The notes under the pieces: generated by a model
What the model was told of the DNA's origin: nothing
Database searches by the model: none
The model's input: the letters and a program-made list of their open reading frames with translations, nothing else
In this document: piece after piece, positions 34,352 to 41,645 of the stretch
Numbering within the stretch: position 1 is the stretch's first letter
Layout of the letters: each line of letters starts with the position of its first letter
Translations under genes and position numbers: made by a program
Assembly: GCA_049513055.1 (NCBI GenBank)
Contig: JBEKWN010000049.1
Coordinates: forward strand, 5,168 to 69,167
From: UBA1163 sp049513055
GTDB lineage: Bacteria; Desulfobacterota; BSN033; UBA1163
Direction of reading: 5' to 3'
Length of the DNA: 64,000 bases

Positions 34352-34775
34352 TCATATCCCCTCTTGTAAATCCCATGGCATGAAAAAATTGGAGGAGATC
34401 CCAATCGTTCCAACTGACGAGGGTGTAAATGGTTCTGACTCCAATCGCCTTCAAACTCTTGATTAATTCATGGGTCAAGGCGGTGGCTAACCCTTTCTTC
34501 TGGTAAACCGGCCCAACGCCGATTGTATCAATCCATCCAATGGTATCCGGTACTCCAAATTCCAAACCGCTGATATCACCGAGAATGAATCCCACAACCT
34601 TCCCCTCCACCTCGGCAACCAACGAGATTTGGGAAGCTTTATTGTTCATCAATTCTAACTTTCTCTCCCAATAATTCTTCCGGCTCTCTCCCAGAATCTT
34701 TTCGTCAATCTCGACAATGGCATCCAGATCTTCCCTTTTTAGAATTCGGATTTTCACATTCTCCAGGGAATTCAT
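34329..34775 (-). CDS. GNAT-family N-acetyltransferase
   Basis: 148 residues from ATG at 34775, with GGGGAG about 10 bases upstream. The acetyl-CoA loop is GVGPVYQKKGLATALTHELI (Q/RxxGxA type), preceded by ISLVAEVEGKVVGFILGD. Family members acetylate ribosomal proteins, amino acids or antibiotics; the substrate is unknown. Its 3' end overlaps the LysM fragment convergently by 23 bases. Confidence 0.85.
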   Translation of the reverse strand: MNSLENVKIRILKREDLDAIVEIDEKILGESRKNYWERKLELMNNKASQISLVAEVEGKVVGFILGDISGLEFGVPDTIGWIDTIGVGPVYQKKGLATALTHELIKSLKAIGVRTIYTLVSWNDWDLLQFFHAMGFTRGDMINLELKI

Positions 34776-34857
34776 ATCTCTTTCACTCCCCTTTAATCCA
34801 TTAAACAAGAGCGAAAAATTTGTCAAGGGAAAACTTGGTGAGCCTCAAAATTTTAAC

Positions 34858-34886
34858 TTGACAAAAGGCCAAAATTTGTATACAGT
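34858..34886 (+). promoter_or_regulatory. Sigma-70-type promoter overlapped by an operator
   Basis: TTGACA (34858-34863), a 17-base spacer, then TACAGT (34881-34886). The -10 region is embedded in the inverted repeat at 34877-34891, as expected for a repressed promoter. It points into the gene-free region toward the molybdenum hydroxylase operon. Confidence 0.45.
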
Positions 34887-34891
34887 ATACA
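34877..34891. promoter_or_regulatory. Operator-like inverted repeat TGTATAC-A-GTATACA
   Basis: Perfect 7-base arms around a central A. The sequence is of the kind bound by FadR/FCD-type GntR repressors, though no regulator gene is nearby. It overlaps the -10 of the promoter at 34858. Confidence 0.5.
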
Positions 34892-35023
34892 CTCTAAGTT
34901 TCTCTTTTTAATTTTAAAATTATTAGATAATTTATTTAAATCATTGGATAAAATAGACCTGAAATTTTAATATATTGGAATCATTTAGCTGTAATTTGTG
35001 AAATATTTCCAGAGAATGTTATC

Positions 35024-35052
35024 TTGACAAAGAAGGTTTATTCCTCTATATA
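35024..35052 (+). promoter_or_regulatory. Strong sigma-70-type promoter of the molybdenum hydroxylase operon
   Basis: TTGACA (35024-35029), exactly 17 bases, then TATATA (35047-35052). Transcription would start near 35059, about 75 bases before the ATG at 35134. The remainder of 34827-35133 is AT-rich and without genes. Confidence 0.6.
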
Positions 35053-35133
35053 AATACATTGACTAATCGTTGCTATAGAATGGGAAAGATCCAGGCAAAT
35101 ATCTTGGGGGAGAACTAGAGCGGGAGGGATGAA

Positions 35134-36141
35134 ATGAAACTGCCTAAGTTCGAGTTTATCCAACCGCACTCACTGCAAGAGGCTTGCTCCATCCTTGGAG
35201 AGCATGACAGAAAGGCAGCCCTCTTGGCCGGAGGCACTGCCCTCATGGTTGGGCTTCGTTACAGACTCAGCAAACCCGCCGTGGTTATTGGCCTGAAGGG
35301 ATTGACCGCGCTGGATTACGTGGACCGAAACGAGAGCGGCGGACTTGCTATCGGTTCTATGGTCACCTTGGAGACCCTGGAGAAATTCCCCTTTGTCTTA
35401 AACGAGTACGCCCCCCTAGCTCAGGCCGTTCAGCTTGTGGCCATTCCTTCTATCCGCCATGGGGCCACCATCGGAGGAAACCTCTGTCTTGACACCCGAT
35501 GCATCTACTACAATCAGTCCGAGTTCTGGAGAAGCGGCCTAAAGGCTTGCTTCAAGCGGGGAGGAGACATCTGCCACGCAGTGGAGAAGGGCCGACATTG
35601 CCAGGCGGTTTACCAGGGTGATCTTGGTCCAGTTCTGATGGCGCTGGGAGCGGAGGTGAAAATTGCCTCGGCGAACGGTGAAAAAATAATTCCCTTAGCC
35701 GAGTTCTTCACCGGGAGAGGAGAGAAGCCCAACGTTCTCAAGCCCGACGAAATACTGGTAGAAGTCCGGATCCCACCTTCTGGCCACGGGGCTGCCGGGG
35801 CCTACGAGAAACTCCGCGTGCGCGAAGGCATGGATTTTCCTATGGCCGGAGTAGCCGTTATGGTGAAGAGGAACCGAGATGGCACCATCGAACAGGCCAA
35901 AATGGTACTGGGAGCGGTGGGGCCTTCCCCGACAGAGGTGCCCAAGGCCGCGGGACTTCTAGAGGGCCACAAGCCTACAGACGATCTACTTCAGGGTGTG
36001 TCACGAGAAGTGGTGGATAGGGCACAGCCTGTAGGAAACCTGGCTATGAATGCGAGCTATCGTAGGAAGATGGTTGGAGTGCTTGTAAAGCGGGCACTGC
36101 GCCGAGCACTGGCGATGGCCCCGGAGGTTAGGTCTCAATAA
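35134..36141 (+). CDS. FAD subunit of molybdenum hydroxylase, 4-hydroxybenzoyl-CoA reductase beta type
   Basis: 335 residues. FAD-binding motifs LLAGGTALMVGLRYR and SIRHGATIGGNLC are typical of the CODH/xanthine dehydrogenase medium subunit. Between residues about 122 and 165 sits a Cys-rich insertion with Cys in CLDTRC, KACF, DICH and RHCQ. This matches the extra [4Fe-4S] loop known from the beta subunit of 4-hydroxybenzoyl-CoA reductase, which removes phenolic OH groups in anaerobic aromatic degradation. It heads an operon with the 2Fe-2S and Mo subunits. The substrate is not proven. Confidence 0.85.
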   Translation: MKLPKFEFIQPHSLQEACSILGEHDRKAALLAGGTALMVGLRYRLSKPAVVIGLKGLTALDYVDRNESGGLAIGSMVTLETLEKFPFVLNEYAPLAQAVQLVAIPSIRHGATIGGNLCLDTRCIYYNQSEFWRSGLKACFKRGGDICHAVEKGRHCQAVYQGDLGPVLMALGAEVKIASANGEKIIPLAEFFTGRGEKPNVLKPDEILVEVRIPPSGHGAAGAYEKLRVREGMDFPMAGVAVMVKRNRDGTIEQAKMVLGAVGPSPTEVPKAAGLLEGHKPTDDLLQGVSREVVDRAQPVGNLAMNASYRRKMVGVLVKRALRRALAMAPEVRSQ

Positions 36142-36188
36142 ATCTTCGAACATTGGAGTCGACATCATATCCAGCTTAAAGGAGAGCT

Positions 36189-36629
36189 ATGGGAAGGATT
36201 CCAGTTTCACTAAATATAAATGGGCGAGCTGAAATGCTTGAAATCGCTCCTCACAGGACCCTATTGGACGTCATCCGGGATGATCTACAACTCACCGGGA
36301 CTAAGTGCGGGTGCGAGGATGGAACTTGCGGTGCATGCACGATCTTGCTGAATGGGGCACCCGTACGTTCCTGCTTACTTCTCGCGGCGGAAGTTCAGGG
36401 GCAAGAGATTGTCACCATAGAAGGATTGTCCGACGGAGAGAAGCTGCACCCGGTACAGGAGGCATTCGTCAAATACGGTGGCACTCAATGTGGGTTCTGC
36501 CAAGATCGTCGAATCTGTGATGGCCGCCTCCAACCAGGGAGCCCCACCCTTGGAAAAAGAAGTTGCCATTTCAGACTATTCCGTAGTAGGAAAGCGAGTA
36601 TCTCGAACCGACTCTGTCCCCAAAGCTAA
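36189..36629 (+). pseudogene. 2Fe-2S subunit of molybdenum hydroxylase, internally deleted
   Basis: The first [2Fe-2S] binding set is present (CGCEDGTCGAC...C), and the second set begins (TQCGFC at about 36484-36500). The frame then changes: expected sequence through the Cys-X-Arg-Cys ligands is missing, and the next bases read AKIVESVMAAS, the normal C-terminal sequence, in another frame. The tail DRRICDGRL... is therefore out-of-frame translation. The encoded protein cannot hold its second cluster. A deletion in the genome and an assembly error both fit. Confidence 0.75.
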
Positions 36630-38847
36630 GGGTGAAGCCAAATTCTCCGCCGATCTGTATTTGCCAGGCATGCTTTATGCTAAAGTGCTCCGCAGCCCTT
36701 ACGCCCACGCCAGGATACTGAACATCGACACAAGTCGAGCTGAGAAGCTTCCTGGAGTGAGGGCAATCATCACCGGCAGGGACGCCATACCCTACCGATG
36801 GGGCGTTTTTGCCTACACCCGGGACATGCAGTTCCTTCCTACGGACAAGGCCCGATTCTTCAGCCAAGAGGTTGCTGCGGTTGCTGCCATCAACGAAGAA
36901 ACTGCGCAAGAGGCCGTAGATCTGATCAAGGTGGAGTGGGAGCCTCTACCACATGTTCTCGATCCTGAACAGGCCTTGCTTGAGGGCGCTCCTCAGCTTC
37001 ATGATGATAAACCCGGGAACGTCAGCGTGCACATTTTCGTGAACGAAGGGAATGTGGACCGGGCTCTTTCGGAGTCTTATCTCGTGCAGGAGGGCCGCTT
37101 CTCATCTCCAGAAGAAAGCTATTGCCAGTTAGAGAATTACGCCGTCGTGGCCAGTTTCGACAGCACTGGGCTGGACATCTGGTGTCCAAACGCGGGCCCC
37201 CATATGAAGGCGAGACCGCTCAGCAACGCCCTGGGCATAGCGACCTCAGACGTGCATGTCCGCAAGATCGCAGTCGGTGGACATTTCGGCGGCAGGTCCG
37301 AGATTTCACCTGCGGATTTCATGACCGCACTCCTCTCGAGGCAAGCCCGCCGTCCCGTTAAATTGGTTTATACCCGCGAGGAGAACTTCAACTGCGTACG
37401 CCAGGTGCACAGCAGTATGACGGACTGCAAAGTGGGGGTCGACGCCGAGGGAAGAATTACGGCTGTGGATATGAAGGTCATCATGGATGGTGGAGCTTAC
37501 GCCAGCACCGGCCCGATCGCTGCCTCTGTCGCCTATATTATGATTGAAGAGGCCTACAAGTTCGCCAATCTGCGCTATGAGGCCATCCGGGCTTATACCA
37601 ACAAACCCCCTCGCGGGATGTACCCGCATCACCCCCGCACCGCCTATGCTGGATTGGAGCTGCAGTTCGATGCACTTGCCGAAAAACTTGGAATGGACCC
37701 CCTCGAATTCAGGATCAAGAACGCCGTCCACGAGGGCTACATTACTCCTACCAGAACGGTAATCACCTCCTGTGCCGAAGTTGAAACCATGCGCTTGGCC
37801 ACGGAGAAGGCTGGCTGGAAAGAGAAACGGGGCCATTTACCGCCTTATCGTGGCATCGGCATGGGCTGCGGCTCGGTGATCAGCGGATTTCCAATGGGCA
37901 TCCGCGGAGGGTCAGCAGCCTTTGTGCGGTTCAACGAGGACGGCGATGTCACGGTGATTTCTGGAGTGATGGATAACGGACAAGGCAACGACAGTATGAT
38001 TTCTCAGATCGCCGCCGAGGAGCTGGGAATCCCGCTGGACCGAATCAAAGTCATTACTGGGGATACCAGTGTGACTCCGTCTGATCAAGGAGCTTACTCC
38101 CAGGCCTCGACCGTCATTTCCGGCGGTGCAGTCAAAGCCGCGGCCGCCGACGCCAAGGAACAACTCCTGGAGGTCGCTGCCCAAATGCTGGACGCCAACA
38201 AACATGACCTTGTCGCACGTAATGGCCGCATTTTCGCCAAGGGAGCACCGGAGAAATCTGTCGATATCACTAAAGTGGCTCGAACCGCTCTGGCACAGAA
38301 TCGAGCGATCTTAGGGCGTGGCGACCGTTGGCCCGACGCCGATCCCAAGCGGGAGTGGATCAAAAACCCGCGTGGTCAGGTAGCCTCCGCATTCTCCTTT
38401 GGCACGGCAGTGGCTGAGGTGGAGGTGGATCCCGAAACAGGCAAGGTGAAGCTACTCAACATGGTTGCGGCCCATGACTGCGGCCAGCCCATCAACCCTC
38501 TGGCTGTTGAGCAACAGATCCAACGCTCCGCAATGGAGGCGGGTCCGCAGGGTGTGCTCATGGAGAAACATATATGGACCAGCAGAGGGCAGAACCTTAA
38601 TGCCAACTTCGCCGACTACTGGTTCCCGCTCTCCACAGATGTACCCAACATTGACCCTATCGTCGTGACCTCCAACGATCCCTTTGGGCCGTTTGGCGCC
38701 AAAGAGGGAGGTTTGTCCATAGCCGTGGCCATGACCGGAGCTGTGGCCAATGCCGTGCAGAATGCCATCGGCGTCATGCCCAAGGAGCTTCCCGTCACAC
38801 CCGAAGTGGTGCTGCGCATGTTGGAGGAGAAGAAGTCTGACACATGA
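36520..38847 (+). CDS. Molybdopterin-binding large subunit of molybdenum hydroxylase
   Basis: About 775 residues from ATG at 36520; the frame opens further upstream in what should be the 2Fe-2S subunit, and no Shine-Dalgarno precedes any of its early ATGs. Xanthine dehydrogenase family motifs are in order: VGKRVSRTDSVPKAKGEAKFSAD, LRSPYAHARIL, GGHFGGR, MDGGAYAS and GPFGAKEGGLSIA. The last replaces the usual GAKGxGE of the catalytic Glu. With the FAD subunit it fits a 4-hydroxybenzoyl-CoA-reductase-like enzyme. It is fused in frame with the C-terminal remnant of the small subunit. Confidence 0.82.
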   Translation: MAASNQGAPPLEKEVAISDYSVVGKRVSRTDSVPKAKGEAKFSADLYLPGMLYAKVLRSPYAHARILNIDTSRAEKLPGVRAIITGRDAIPYRWGVFAYTRDMQFLPTDKARFFSQEVAAVAAINEETAQEAVDLIKVEWEPLPHVLDPEQALLEGAPQLHDDKPGNVSVHIFVNEGNVDRALSESYLVQEGRFSSPEESYCQLENYAVVASFDSTGLDIWCPNAGPHMKARPLSNALGIATSDVHVRKIAVGGHFGGRSEISPADFMTALLSRQARRPVKLVYTREENFNCVRQVHSSMTDCKVGVDAEGRITAVDMKVIMDGGAYASTGPIAASVAYIMIEEAYKFANLRYEAIRAYTNKPPRGMYPHHPRTAYAGLELQFDALAEKLGMDPLEFRIKNAVHEGYITPTRTVITSCAEVETMRLATEKAGWKEKRGHLPPYRGIGMGCGSVISGFPMGIRGGSAAFVRFNEDGDVTVISGVMDNGQGNDSMISQIAAEELGIPLDRIKVITGDTSVTPSDQGAYSQASTVISGGAVKAAAADAKEQLLEVAAQMLDANKHDLVARNGRIFAKGAPEKSVDITKVARTALAQNRAILGRGDRWPDADPKREWIKNPRGQVASAFSFGTAVAEVEVDPETGKVKLLNMVAAHDCGQPINPLAVEQQIQRSAMEAGPQGVLMEKHIWTSRGQNLNANFADYWFPLSTDVPNIDPIVVTSNDPFGPFGAKEGGLSIAVAMTGAVANAVQNAIGVMPKELPVTPEVVLRMLEEKKSDT

Positions 38848-38903
38848 ACCTCCGCAGATTCGACCCTATCTGCATCGCCGTAAAGAATCTGGAAGAGGCT
38901 TAA
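38844..38903 (+). pseudogene. Stub of a VOC (glyoxalase-fold) gene
   Basis: Starting with an ATGA overlap to the large-subunit stop, 19 codons read MNLRRFDPICIAVKNLEEA and then TAA. This matches the N-terminus of the intact VOC protein at 44050 (MKVNKIDHICIAVKDLEAA). The rest of the domain is absent, so this is a remnant cut short by a deletion. Confidence 0.65.
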
Positions 38904-39103
38904 GTTCGCGGGCCTTTTTCATAATAAGTGACATTGGAGACTCTTCTCTGATATAACATTCCTGGGTAAAATCCTTGACCTCTCCTTCTGTAAAATCCCG
39001 TGGCGCCCTTCTAATAACGATGGAGCAGTCCAGGAGGAAAGCATGAAGCTTCTCGATCGAGTTCTTATCCAAAAAAATTATAATTTATAAGGAGGGAATG
39101 AGA
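38904..39103. other. Short intergenic region with a mini-ORF
   Basis: Behind a strong AGGAGGAAAGC lies a 15-codon ORF (39043-39090, MKLLDRVLIQKNYNL). It ends just before the next gene's AAGGAGG and may be a leader or a gene remnant. A minus-strand ORF (38866-39072, TTG start) is not recognisable. Confidence 0.35.
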
Positions 39104-40246
39104 ATGCAGGCATTAGTATTAGGCGGAACAGGGGGTATGGGTCAGGGAGTCGCCCGGGATCTCATTAAGCAGGAGCAGATTAAGAAAGTCATTTTAGGTG
39201 ACATCAATACAGATCCGAGTAGAGTGCAAGATAAGTTGCGTACCAGCGGAAAGGTGTCGCTCATCAGAATCGATGTAAACGATCACAACGGCTTGGTCAG
39301 AGCAATCAGGGATGCCGACGTGGTCATCAACTGCGCAGGGCCATTCTACAAGACGGCTGTGGTAGTAGCCAGGGCAGCTGTTGAAGCGAAGGTCAATTAT
39401 ATAGATATTTGCGATGACTATGAGGCGGCTGATATTCTTTTTGCTTCTGATATTGATCACGCTGCCAAGGAAGCAGGAATAACCGTCTTGACAGGAATGG
39501 GATCGGATCCGGGAACCAACAACGTCATCGTCAAGTGGTATGCAGATCAACTGGATCGTGTTGACGAGATCGCGTTGTTCTGGGTAGTAAGTATCGCCGA
39601 GCTTGCGGGTGCAGCGTGGGATCATGGTCTCCATATGACGATAGGTAAAATCCCCCAGTATTTGGATGGTAAGCTGGAATATGTAGAGGGCGGTACCGGT
39701 GAGGAGACGGCTGAATTCCTTGAACCGCTTGGCACTTGCCAGGTTCGTTACGTGGGTCACCCTCAGCCACTCACAATCCCACGGTATATAAAAGGGGTGA
39801 AAAAGGTGGTTGTCAAAGGTGTGCTCATACCGTCATGGGTGGATCAGCTCATTAAAGAGCAGAGAGAGACGGGCTTTCTCAGTGAAGAGCCAATAGAGAT
39901 CAAGGGGACTAAGGTAACACCTTATGATCTCACTTTGCGGCTTTGGGAGGCCATTCCCAAGAATAGGGATAAGGGGCCCTTCGCTTCCGGCTTGAAAGTA
40001 ATTGTAAAGGGGGAGAGAAAAGGAAAACAGGTGACTTACACGGCCGACATCGTGGGCAGGATGGCGCCGGGGACTGGACTTCCCGCCTCGATCGCAGCCC
40101 TCATGCTGGATTCTGGCGATGTGACGGTGAAGGGAGTGGTAGCCCCGGAAGGCTGCATCGATCCGGGAAAATTCCTTGCAGCCTTGATACAAAGAGGGGC
40201 CAAAATACATCAAACGGAAACGATAAAGTCTATGTTAGAAGTCTAA
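39104..40246 (+). CDS. Saccharopine-dehydrogenase-like NAD(P) oxidoreductase
   Basis: 380 residues from ATG at 39104 (AAGGAGG about 8 bases upstream). An N-terminal Rossmann domain has VLGGTGGMGQGVARDLI; downstream, DADVVINCAGPFYKTAVVVARAAVEAKVNYIDICDD is characteristic of the saccharopine dehydrogenase/carboxynorspermidine group. It probably acts on an amino acid or imine; here it precedes an aminotransferase, suggesting a joint role in amino-acid conversion (inference). Confidence 0.8.
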   Translation: MQALVLGGTGGMGQGVARDLIKQEQIKKVILGDINTDPSRVQDKLRTSGKVSLIRIDVNDHNGLVRAIRDADVVINCAGPFYKTAVVVARAAVEAKVNYIDICDDYEAADILFASDIDHAAKEAGITVLTGMGSDPGTNNVIVKWYADQLDRVDEIALFWVVSIAELAGAAWDHGLHMTIGKIPQYLDGKLEYVEGGTGEETAEFLEPLGTCQVRYVGHPQPLTIPRYIKGVKKVVVKGVLIPSWVDQLIKEQRETGFLSEEPIEIKGTKVTPYDLTLRLWEAIPKNRDKGPFASGLKVIVKGERKGKQVTYTADIVGRMAPGTGLPASIAALMLDSGDVTVKGVVAPEGCIDPGKFLAALIQRGAKIHQTETIKSMLEV

Positions 40247-40278
40247 CGCGGGTCGGACATGTTCAAAGGAGAATCCCC

Positions 40279-41442
40279 ATGAAGGATACTAAAAAACTGA
40301 ATATATCGAAAAGTCTGGAACTTTTTGAACAGGCAAAAAAATTAGTTCCCGGCGGAGTCCTGGGTGCCAGAAAACCAAGCGATTTTATCGAAGGAGAATA
40401 TCCCATCTTCCTTGAATATGGCAAGGGCTGCCGATTAACCGACGTCGATGGAAATGAATATATTGACTTCCTCTGTGGCTATGGGCCAATCATCTTGGGC
40501 TATAGAGAAGAAGAAGTGGATGAAGCTGTGACGAGGCAGATAAAAGACAAAGGTTTCTGCTTCACACTCACGCAGAGGTATCAGAATGAGCTCGCGAAAA
40601 AGCTGAGCGAACTCGTCCCCTGTTCCGAGATGAGCGTTTTTTTAAAGACCGGTTCAGATGCCACGACAGCGAGCATCCGTATTGCGAGGGCATACACAAA
40701 CCGGATCAAGGTGATGCGTTGTGGCTACCACGGCTGGCATGACTGGTGCGTTGAGATGAAGGGGGGCATTCCTGAAAAGTTCTACGAGGATGTGTATGAA
40801 TTTCGTTACAACAACCTCGCTCAGCTCGAGGACTTGATGGCACGATATGGCGATCAGACAGCCGCTATCATTATGACTCCTTTTGGGCATCCCCTCCATC
40901 AAAGGATGGAAGAACCCAAGCCCGGGTTCCTCGAAGGCGTAAGAGAAATCGCTACTAAGTATGGCGCAGTTTTGGTCTTTGATGAAGTCCGAACCTGCTT
41001 CAGGCTCAGAATGGGTGGAGCACAGGAACTCTATGGAGTCACTCCCGACTTGACAGTTCTTGGAAAAGGAATGGCCAACGGATATGCAATAAGTGTGGTT
41101 ACCGGAAAAGCTGAAGTGATGATGGCTGCAGCACAGAAGCTTTTTATATCTTCTACCTTCTTTCCAAACAGTGACGGTTATGTTGCTGCTCTGAAAACCA
41201 TCGAAATCCTGGAACGTGACAATGTCCTCGACAAAATATGGGAAAAAGGTGGCCGTTTTCTGAAAAAAGTCCAGGACATCATTAATAAGTATCACGTTGG
41301 GGCCGAGTTAAGTGGTGTCGCACCCATGTTTTTCATAACCTTCAAGAGGGATGAAGCGAATACCCAAAGAGCGAGACGCGATGATTTTTACACTCAGCTT
41401 ATCCGTAGAGGTGTCTTTTTACACCCACACCATCATGGATAG
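40279..41442 (+). CDS. Class III aminotransferase (GSA-AM-like), C-terminally short
   Basis: 387 residues; relatives have about 420-440. The N-terminal half is typical (PGGVLGARKP, YIDFLCGYGPIILGY, FLKTGSDATTASIRIARAYTNR), and the PLP Lys lies in VLGKGMANGYAIS. The chain stops at RGVFLHPHHHG, where family members continue for about 30-40 residues of the small domain, so the end appears lost. It acts on amino groups of glutamate-1-semialdehyde-like or omega-amino acids. The gene starts 32 bases after the saccharopine-dehydrogenase-like gene. Confidence 0.8.
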   Translation: MKDTKKLNISKSLELFEQAKKLVPGGVLGARKPSDFIEGEYPIFLEYGKGCRLTDVDGNEYIDFLCGYGPIILGYREEEVDEAVTRQIKDKGFCFTLTQRYQNELAKKLSELVPCSEMSVFLKTGSDATTASIRIARAYTNRIKVMRCGYHGWHDWCVEMKGGIPEKFYEDVYEFRYNNLAQLEDLMARYGDQTAAIIMTPFGHPLHQRMEEPKPGFLEGVREIATKYGAVLVFDEVRTCFRLRMGGAQELYGVTPDLTVLGKGMANGYAISVVTGKAEVMMAAAQKLFISSTFFPNSDGYVAALKTIEILERDNVLDKIWEKGGRFLKKVQDIINKYHVGAELSGVAPMFFITFKRDEANTQRARRDDFYTQLIRRGVFLHPHHHG

Positions 41443-41645
41443 GAAAATATAAAGTAACCTTTTAACCAAAAGGAGGCTTCGGGAGCATAGGAAGGATTTT
41501 ATTTAGGAAAATGTGGTAACAATATAAAAAATATTGTTAGGCGTAAAAGGGAAGATAGGCTATTCAAGTTTCTTCGGGAGAAATTGACCATGGAACTCAA
41601 TAGGAGAAGAAGTGCTACAGCATTAAAATCATAAGGAGGAAACAT
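41443..41645. other. Gene-free stretch with an AACAATAT/ATATTGTT hairpin
   Basis: A perfect 8-base inverted repeat (41518-41525 and 41531-41538) with a 5-base loop lies in this gap; it could be a terminator-like hairpin or an operator. Several AGGAGG-like sequences occur, the last serving the gene at 41646. Confidence 0.45.

Noticed and set aside
38866..39072. Minus-strand ORF downstream of the Mo subunit
   Set aside because: TTG start only, and it overlaps the VOC stub and a mini-ORF on the other strand; no family recognised.
40654..41295. 213-codon minus-strand ORF opposite the class III aminotransferase
   Set aside because: Shadow frame; the plus strand has PLP-enzyme motifs throughout.
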